Source: Helicobacteraceae bacterium
GTDB lineage: Bacteria > Campylobacterota > Campylobacteria > Campylobacterales > Sulfurimonadaceae
Length of the DNA: 11,801 nucleotides
Direction: 5' to 3'
Assembly: GCA_030613795.1 (NCBI GenBank)
Contig: JAUWLG010000018.1
Location: 1-11,801, forward strand
The position numbers and the translations under genes were made by a program. Under the pieces are notes generated by a model. It was not told the DNA's origin, did no database searches, and saw only the letters and a list, made by a program, of their open reading frames with translations. Shown here piece after piece: positions 7,285 to 11,801 of the stretch; the stretch's first letter is position 1; every line of letters begins with the position of its first letter.

Positions 7285-7304
7285 ACTACTCATTAGGTTT
7301 ATGC

Positions 7305-7964
7305 TTGGCTATTAAAAATATTATAAGATCTCTAGAATTTTTTAGTACTTTGAGTGATGAACAGGTAGAGCTGTTGGCCTCTATGTCTACAATGCATAAC
7401 TACAGTGAAGAGTATATTTTACATTATGAAAAAAAAGAGAGCAACAAGCTCCTTTTTCTGACAGAGGGTCTGGCTAAAGCGTATAAGATCGATAAACATG
7501 ACAATGAGATCTTTTTATACTACATCCATAAAAACAGCCTTCTTTCTGAGATCTCAAATATAGAGAGTGATACCTTGTTCTCCTTTTCCAATATAGAACT
7601 TATTGAGGATTCTCAAGTGTTATGCATAGATTACCAGCGCTTTAAAAAGAGTTTTTTAGACAAACATCTTTTGTGTATGGCCTTTGTCAACGAGATCATA
7701 GCAAGGTCAGACAAGCTGCAGACGCTGATCAATAGAGAGTTCATCTTTGACTCGGTAGCCAAAGTCTCTATGATGCTATATACAGACTTAGAGATGTTCA
7801 ATAAGCTCAAACGCCACGATATTTCACTGATACTGCATATTCAACCTGCTACACTTTCTCGAGTCTTGAACCGGCTTAAACGTAATAAGATCATCGATAT
7901 TGTTCACGGTCAGGTTACTGTCTTAGATACAGTAGCCCTGGAAGCAATCTATAAGGAGTTGTGA
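7305..7964 (+). CDS. Crp/Fnr-family transcriptional regulator
   Basis: This 219-residue regulator has an N-terminal cyclic-nucleotide-binding-like beta-barrel (about 5-115, with the FLTEGLAKAYKID core), a dimerisation helix (about 118-150) and a winged helix-turn-helix (about 152-205). The recognition helix reads PATLSRVLNRLK: S185 and R186 match the DNA-contacting Ser/Arg of Fnr, but A182 replaces the Glu that Fnr and Crp use. There is no N-terminal cysteine cluster (only C107 and C124), so it is not an oxygen-sensing iron-sulfur Fnr. The Nss-type regulators that respond to nitrate, NO or N2O in Wolinella are a fair comparison. The start is TTG at 7305, preceded by TTAGG at 7293-7297; the ATG at 7301 is in another frame and stops at once. 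It lies 1 nt before the next gene. It probably controls nosZ, an inference from position. Confidence 0.9.
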   Translation: MAIKNIIRSLEFFSTLSDEQVELLASMSTMHNYSEEYILHYEKKESNKLLFLTEGLAKAYKIDKHDNEIFLYYIHKNSLLSEISNIESDTLFSFSNIELIEDSQVLCIDYQRFKKSFLDKHLLCMAFVNEIIARSDKLQTLINREFIFDSVAKVSMMLYTDLEMFNKLKRHDISLILHIQPATLSRVLNRLKRNKIIDIVHGQVTVLDTVALEAIYKEL

Positions 7965-7965
7965 A

Positions 7966-8943
7966 ATGACAAAGATTAAAATAGTTGGTGTGTTGATCTT
8001 TATAGTGTCCATAATCTTAGCTGCTCTGTTTAGTCACATAAGTCAGCAAAACAGACTCAATAGTGATCTGTTGGATGTAATAAACGAACAAAAAGCATTT
8101 ACGCAAGAGATAGCAAAAAATATTTTTTATATTCATAAAAACAGAGACGCATCCACAGCACAGCTGGATGATTCGATTAAAAAATTTCTAGATAGGATGA
8201 ATGACAAAGATGAGATATTGGATGAGGTGGACTCAACTCAAATAAAAGATAAAAGCAGAGAGATCGTTGTCTTATGGAATGAGTTTTATCTCTCTGTGCA
8301 AGATTTTAGAGATAAAAGCAAGACCACCGCCGCTTATTCAAATATTCTTTTAGAAGATATCGTCAAAGATGTGTATAACACAAATCTAAAGTTGGTTGTT
8401 GAGTTTAACAACCATATCGAATTGCATCAAGCTTATTTTGAGGAGACGTTGGAGACCTATAAAAACATACAGTACACGCTGTTTGTTGTTTTAGTACTGC
8501 TGCTTGTATATCTCTTCACACAACTGCAGACTATAATGGCCTTTATTCAAAAGTTTTTACAAACATCCAAAAACATTATTACAAACGCCAGTATTAAAGA
8601 GCTGCAACCCATAGAAGTCAGCAGTAGCAGTGCTGATATATCAGAAGCTACTGATAATTTTAATTTCCTTGTGAGCAAGATCAATGATGCTGTTCAATAC
8701 TCAAGCAGCTCCATAGAACATACATACCAATCTTTAGAAGTTGTAGAATCAAATATTGAAGACCTGCTGGAACTGATGAGTGTTATGGAAGAGGGCGATG
8801 AAATCGATAAAGAGTTGACTAAAAAAGAGGATGCACTTATACAGTCTCTCGAAGAGTTGAGCAGTTCCGCCCAAAAGCTAAAAGCCTTGAAAACTGATCT
8901 TGACGAACTTGTTTATCACAAAAATATCACAAAAAATGACTAA
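7966..8943 (+). CDS. Two-helix membrane sensor-like protein, PilJ/NarX-like periplasmic domain
   Basis: This 325-residue protein has helices at about 6-24 and 170-187 that bracket a periplasmic helical domain of about 145 residues; a cytoplasmic tail (188-325) follows. The start of the periplasmic part (INEQKAFTQEIAKN, then a long helix with LDDSIKKF) resembles the PilJ-type sensor fold also seen in NarX-like nitrate sensors; this is a weak similarity made by eye. The tail is helical, rich in Glu/Leu/Ser and probably coiled coil. No histidine kinase, GGDEF, methyl-accepting hairpin or clear HAMP motif is seen. AAGGAG at 7953-7958 precedes the ATG by 7 nt, and the upstream stop is 1 nt away, so it is co-transcribed with the regulator. 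Its end lies 5 bp before the nosZ operator. It may sense an N-oxide or tune the regulator; the function is not known. Confidence 0.85.
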   Translation: MTKIKIVGVLIFIVSIILAALFSHISQQNRLNSDLLDVINEQKAFTQEIAKNIFYIHKNRDASTAQLDDSIKKFLDRMNDKDEILDEVDSTQIKDKSREIVVLWNEFYLSVQDFRDKSKTTAAYSNILLEDIVKDVYNTNLKLVVEFNNHIELHQAYFEETLETYKNIQYTLFVVLVLLLVYLFTQLQTIMAFIQKFLQTSKNIITNASIKELQPIEVSSSSADISEATDNFNFLVSKINDAVQYSSSSIEHTYQSLEVVESNIEDLLELMSVMEEGDEIDKELTKKEDALIQSLEELSSSAQKLKALKTDLDELVYHKNITKND

Positions 8944-8948
8944 TCCCC

Positions 8949-9001
8949 TAATTTGACCCGAGTCAAATTATTCTGCTTGTACATATTCTATTATTTTGTA
9001 G
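8949..9001 (+). promoter_or_regulatory. nosZ promoter with Crp/Fnr-family operator
   Basis: TAATTTGAC (8949-8957) and GTCAAATTA (8962-8970) form a perfect 9-bp inverted repeat around CCGA. The core TTGAC-N4-GTCAA differs from the Fnr site in its inner C/G pair. A TATTAT -10 box lies at 8989-8994, so the start is near 9001 and the operator is centred near -41.5. The leader is about 65 nt and contains a small TCGGG/CCCGA hairpin. The altered inner base fits a regulator other than canonical Fnr, plausibly the one at 7305-7964. Confidence 0.78.
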
Positions 9002-9054
9002 TAATTGAGTATTGTAAGGTCTGTTTCGGGCCCTTCAAATACCCGATTAACAAC

Positions 9055-9060
9055 AAGGAG
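9055..9060 (+). promoter_or_regulatory. nosZ ribosome binding site (AAGGAG)
   Basis: AAGGAG is 6 nt before the second of two adjacent ATGs (9067) and 3 nt before the first (9064), which favours 9067. The open frame extends upstream to 8953, but that would run through the operator and -10 box and lacks a signal peptide, so the long version is rejected. Confidence 0.8.
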
Positions 9061-9066
9061 AGAATG

Positions 9067-11664
9067 ATGAAAAAGCATTTATCTAAGCTTTCGACTCTTA
9101 TTTTAGGTACTTCTCTAGCTGCAACAGCTCTGTCTGGTGCAAGTGGTGAACTGCAAAAAGTAATGAAGTCAAGAGGCTTAAGTGAGAACGATGTAATTCG
9201 TGCTGCAAAAACTTATATACCTACGGGTTCTAGAAATGAGTTTATAGTATTTAGTTCTGGTGGACAGTCTGGACAGGTTATCGTATATGGTGTTCCAGGT
9301 ATGAGAATTTTAAAGTATATTGCTGTATTTACACCTGAGCCTTGGCAAGGTTATGGCTTTGACGAAGGTTCTAAGAAAATTCTTAGACAAGGTAATATCC
9401 GTGGTCGTGAGATCAACTGGGGAGATACGCACCACCCGGCTCTTTCAGAAAAAAATGGTGTATATGATGGTAAATGGTTAGCTATCAATGATAAAGCTAA
9501 TCCAAGAATTGCTATTATTGATTTAGCGGATTTTGAAACTAGACAAATTGTTGTTAACCCTGTTTTTAAATCAGCTCACGGTGGTGCTTTCTTTACTCAA
9601 AACAGTGACTATATTATTGAAGCTGCACAGTACGCTGCACCATTCGATAATAACTATCACCCAATTGAAGAGTACAAAGAGACATACCGTGGTGGTGTTA
9701 CTATGTGGAAATTCGATCCTAAAATTGGTCGTATTGATGAGAAAGCTTCTTTCACAATTGAGATGCCTCCATATATGCAAGATTTAAGTGATGCCGGTAA
9801 AGGTGTAAGTGATGGTTGGGGATTCACCAACTCATTTAACACTGAGATGTACACAGGTGGAATCGAAGTTGGTATGCCGCCAAATGAAGCTGGTATGTCA
9901 CGTAACGATACTGACTTCTTACATGTATACAACTGGCGTAAACTTGCAAAACTTGCAAAAAATAAGAAAAATGTAAAAATAGTTAATGGCCATAGAATTA
10001 TTCCTATGAGCGTAGCTGTTGCAAACAATGCACTCTTCATGATCCCAGAGCCAAAATCACCACACGGTGTTGATGTCTCTCCTGATGGTGAGTACATCAC
10101 GGTTTGTGGTAAGCTTGATACTCACGCGTCTGTTTATAAGTGGAGCAAGATCAAAAAATTGATCGCAGCTAAAAAGTATATCGGTAAAGATCCGTACGGT
10201 ATCCCTATCTTAGATCTTAAATCATCTCTGCACGGTCAGGTTGAACTAGGTCTTGGGCCACTGCATAACCAGTACTCAAATGTAGATGGTGAGATCTATA
10301 CGTCACTGTATGTTGATTCACAGATCGTTAAGTGGAACTACAAGACGCTTAAAGTCTTAGACAAAGAGAATGTTCACTATAACGTTGGACACCTTTGTGG
10401 TATGGAAGGAAAATCTGCTGACCCTCAAGGTAAGTACATTATCTCTCTTAACAAACTTGCAATCGACAGATTTGACAATGTTGGTCCACTTCACCCGCAA
10501 AATCACCAGTTGATTGATATCAAGGGTAAAACAATGGACCTGCTTGTTGATATGCCTCTACCTCTAGGTGAACCTCACCAGGCAGTAGCGATTAGAGCTG
10601 AAAAGTTGCACCCGCATGTTAGATATCCAATGGGTACAAACGTTACAACAGGTAAACAGCACATTGGTAAAACTTTAGCTGGACAAGAGAAGATCGTAAG
10701 AGATGGTAAAAATGTAACTGTATATGCGACTATGGTTAGATCACACATCAATCCAGAGCGTATTACTGTTAACAAAGGTGACATCGTTACTATGCACCTT
10801 ACTAACCTTGAACGTGCTCAAGATGAGACTCATGGTTTTACAGTTGACCACTATAATGTTCATGCTTCTTTAGAGCCAGGTGAGACTGCAACTATTAAAT
10901 TTGAAGCTGATATTGAGGGTGTTTTCCCTTACTACTGTACAGAGTTCTGTTCGGCACTTCACTTGGAGATGATGGGTTACTTGATGGTTAAAGATCCTAA
11001 CAAAAAATATGTTAGTGCTCAAAAACTGAAAATGAAAACAATGACTAAAGCTGAGCTACAAGCTGAGTATGACAAAACAGTTGCAGTCAATGCTGCTACA
11101 GACGCTGTTATTCAGAGTGTTGTGAAGTTCTTGAAAGATAACAAATTCGGTGAGCACAAAGTTGTTGCTGATCTTGTAACAGATGCGTTTGACCAATATG
11201 GACAGATCCCTGCACAGAAAAAACTTGCTGATAAAGCTGTTAAAGATGGTGATCTTGAAAAAGCTATCTTGTTTGAAAACATGATCTGGCAGCTAATGGT
11301 TAAGACGGCAGATGTTGGAATTAGAGCAAAAGATACTTTGGTATCAAAGATTGCTACTAAGAAAACACCAGCTCAAGAGCGTGGTGAAAGAGCATTTGGC
11401 GAAGGCGGATGTAGTGGTTGTCACGTTATTGGTAAAGTATCTTCTGGACCAGACTTGACAGGTGTTCTACAACGTCATGAAAATGCTGAAAAATGGGTCA
11501 GAGACTTCATTATGAAACCAGAGACTATGTATAAAGATCCATATGTAAAAGGTATGATCGATTACTTTAATCTTAAGATGCCTAACCAGCATATGAGTGA
11601 AAAAGAGACAAAAGATATTATCGAATACCTTAAATGGATTGAAGATAATGCTAACTTGTTCTAA
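9067..11664 (+). CDS. nosZ: Clade II (Sec-type) nitrous oxide reductase with C-terminal cytochrome c
   Basis: This 865-residue enzyme reduces N2O to N2 in the periplasm. A Sec signal peptide (MKKHLSKLSTLILGTSLAATALSGA) replaces the Tat signal of classical NosZ. A seven-bladed propeller follows; the candidate CuZ histidines are H122 and H123 (DTHHP), H171 (HGG), H333 (PHGVD), H400, H442 and H504. A cupredoxin domain carries CuA: H589 and C624-x3-C628-x3-H632-x2-M635 within CTEFCSALHLEM. Glu stands where classical NosZ has Trp, as is usual for this clade. The C-terminus adds a monohaem cytochrome c domain (C782-x2-C785-H786, with a later Met ligand such as in LKMPNQHMS). This is the cNosZ layout of Wolinella and Sulfurimonas at about the usual length. 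The domain lets it take electrons directly from the cytochrome pool. Maturation genes (nosD, F, Y, L) are not in the window. Confidence 0.97.
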   Translation: MKKHLSKLSTLILGTSLAATALSGASGELQKVMKSRGLSENDVIRAAKTYIPTGSRNEFIVFSSGGQSGQVIVYGVPGMRILKYIAVFTPEPWQGYGFDEGSKKILRQGNIRGREINWGDTHHPALSEKNGVYDGKWLAINDKANPRIAIIDLADFETRQIVVNPVFKSAHGGAFFTQNSDYIIEAAQYAAPFDNNYHPIEEYKETYRGGVTMWKFDPKIGRIDEKASFTIEMPPYMQDLSDAGKGVSDGWGFTNSFNTEMYTGGIEVGMPPNEAGMSRNDTDFLHVYNWRKLAKLAKNKKNVKIVNGHRIIPMSVAVANNALFMIPEPKSPHGVDVSPDGEYITVCGKLDTHASVYKWSKIKKLIAAKKYIGKDPYGIPILDLKSSLHGQVELGLGPLHNQYSNVDGEIYTSLYVDSQIVKWNYKTLKVLDKENVHYNVGHLCGMEGKSADPQGKYIISLNKLAIDRFDNVGPLHPQNHQLIDIKGKTMDLLVDMPLPLGEPHQAVAIRAEKLHPHVRYPMGTNVTTGKQHIGKTLAGQEKIVRDGKNVTVYATMVRSHINPERITVNKGDIVTMHLTNLERAQDETHGFTVDHYNVHASLEPGETATIKFEADIEGVFPYYCTEFCSALHLEMMGYLMVKDPNKKYVSAQKLKMKTMTKAELQAEYDKTVAVNAATDAVIQSVVKFLKDNKFGEHKVVADLVTDAFDQYGQIPAQKKLADKAVKDGDLEKAILFENMIWQLMVKTADVGIRAKDTLVSKIATKKTPAQERGERAFGEGGCSGCHVIGKVSSGPDLTGVLQRHENAEKWVRDFIMKPETMYKDPYVKGMIDYFNLKMPNQHMSEKETKDIIEYLKWIEDNANLF

Positions 11665-11680
11665 GAGTTAAAACTCTTAG
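11661..11680 (+). terminator. Hairpin overlapping the nosZ stop codon
   Basis: CTAAGAGTT pairs with AACTCTTAG around AA, a 9-bp perfect palindromic stem that includes the TAA at 11662-11664. No T tract follows directly. It probably stabilises the 3' end or assists the terminator that follows. Confidence 0.5.
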
Positions 11681-11685
11681 TCTTC

Positions 11686-11721
11686 AAAGGGGAAGGGCTT
11701 CGGTCCTTCCCCTTTTTTTTT
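11686..11721 (+). terminator. Strong rho-independent terminator of nosZ
   Basis: AAAGGGGAAGG (11686-11696) pairs with CCTTCCCCTTT (11705-11715). The stem is extended inward by a G-U and a C-G pair closing a UUCG tetraloop (11699-11702), and a T run continues to 11721. This is a textbook intrinsic terminator 22 bp after the stop. nosZ is therefore likely to form its own transcript end. Confidence 0.95.
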
Positions 11722-11750
11722 GCGCTATACTAGAAGGTGCCCTTTATTTA

Positions 11751-11799
11751 TTGATTTTTATCAATCTTTGCAGTGCCTATATGTAATATAATATTATCA
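11751..11799 (+). promoter_or_regulatory. Class II Fnr-type promoter for a downstream gene
   Basis: TTGATTTTTATCAA at 11751-11764 is a perfect Fnr consensus palindrome centred at 11757.5. A perfect TATAAT -10 box lies at 11787-11792. The start would be near 11799, with the site near -41.5, identical in geometry to the two promoters upstream. The controlled gene lies beyond the right edge; by comparison with Wolinella-type nos clusters it may be a nos accessory operon, which is inference. Confidence 0.78.
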
Positions 11800-11801
11800 T
11801 T

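Noticed and set aside
8953..9066. N-terminal extension of nosZ to a start at 8953
   Set aside because: It would overlap the operator and -10 box, has no ribosome binding site and hides the Sec signal peptide. The AAGGAG at 9055 supports the start at 9067.
9657..10100. Minus-strand 147-codon open frame inside nosZ
   Set aside because: It is antisense to conserved NosZ propeller sequence and has no independent signal.
1..11801. CRISPR arrays, tRNA or rRNA genes
   Set aside because: No regularly spaced direct repeats, cloverleaf-like sequence or rRNA-like stretches were found on reading the window.

Overview
The window looks like chromosomal DNA from a Campylobacterota (epsilonproteobacterial) sulfur or hydrogen oxidiser that denitrifies, in the Sulfurimonas/Sulfurovum range. 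The evidence is a Sec-exported nitrous oxide reductase with a C-terminal cytochrome c domain (the Wolinella-type clade II cNosZ), a napG-napH-napL set (NapL is largely an epsilonproteobacterial protein), low GC and AT-rich intergenic DNA. The genus is an inference.

Layout. The left edge (1-151, minus) is the N-terminus of a Tat-exported protein. An AT-rich gap follows; it holds a short decayed copy of the napL 3' end (332-376). A membrane diguanylate cyclase (446-1513, plus) comes next. Positions 1572-1783 are the broken C-terminus of an arylsulfatase-type gene (minus). It abuts the stop of a DUF4239 (bestrophin-like) membrane protein gene (1784-2578, minus). The minus-strand operon napG-napH-napL (5219 down to 2633) is joined by 1-nt TAATG overlaps. 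A MATE-family exporter (5408-6733, minus) lies upstream of it. The right part is plus-strand: a Crp/Fnr-family regulator (7305-7964), a two-helix sensor-like protein with no recognisable output domain (7966-8943), and nosZ (9067-11664). nosZ ends in a strong UUCG-tetraloop terminator. At the right edge is a further promoter for a gene outside the window.

How the parts fit. Three promoters share one geometry: a Crp/Fnr palindrome centred 29.5 bp before the first base of a TATTAT/TATAAT -10 box, so about -41.5 (class II activation). They sit before the regulator (TTGAT-N4-ATCAA), before nosZ (TTGAC-N4-GTCAA) and at the right edge (TTGAT-N4-ATCAA). This suggests a small anaerobic/N-oxide regulatory circuit in which the regulator, and perhaps the membrane sensor, controls nosZ and the following nos accessory genes. 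NapG/NapH are menaquinol-dehydrogenase-type iron-sulfur proteins that could feed electrons to a periplasmic acceptor. No napA or napB is in the window.

The most unusual structure is a 272-bp MITE-like element with 33-bp terminal inverted repeats (7013-7284). It begins about 3 bp after the predicted transcription start of the regulator and so separates its Fnr-type promoter from the coding region. Together with the napL and sulfatase remnants it shows that the flanks of this denitrification island have been rearranged.
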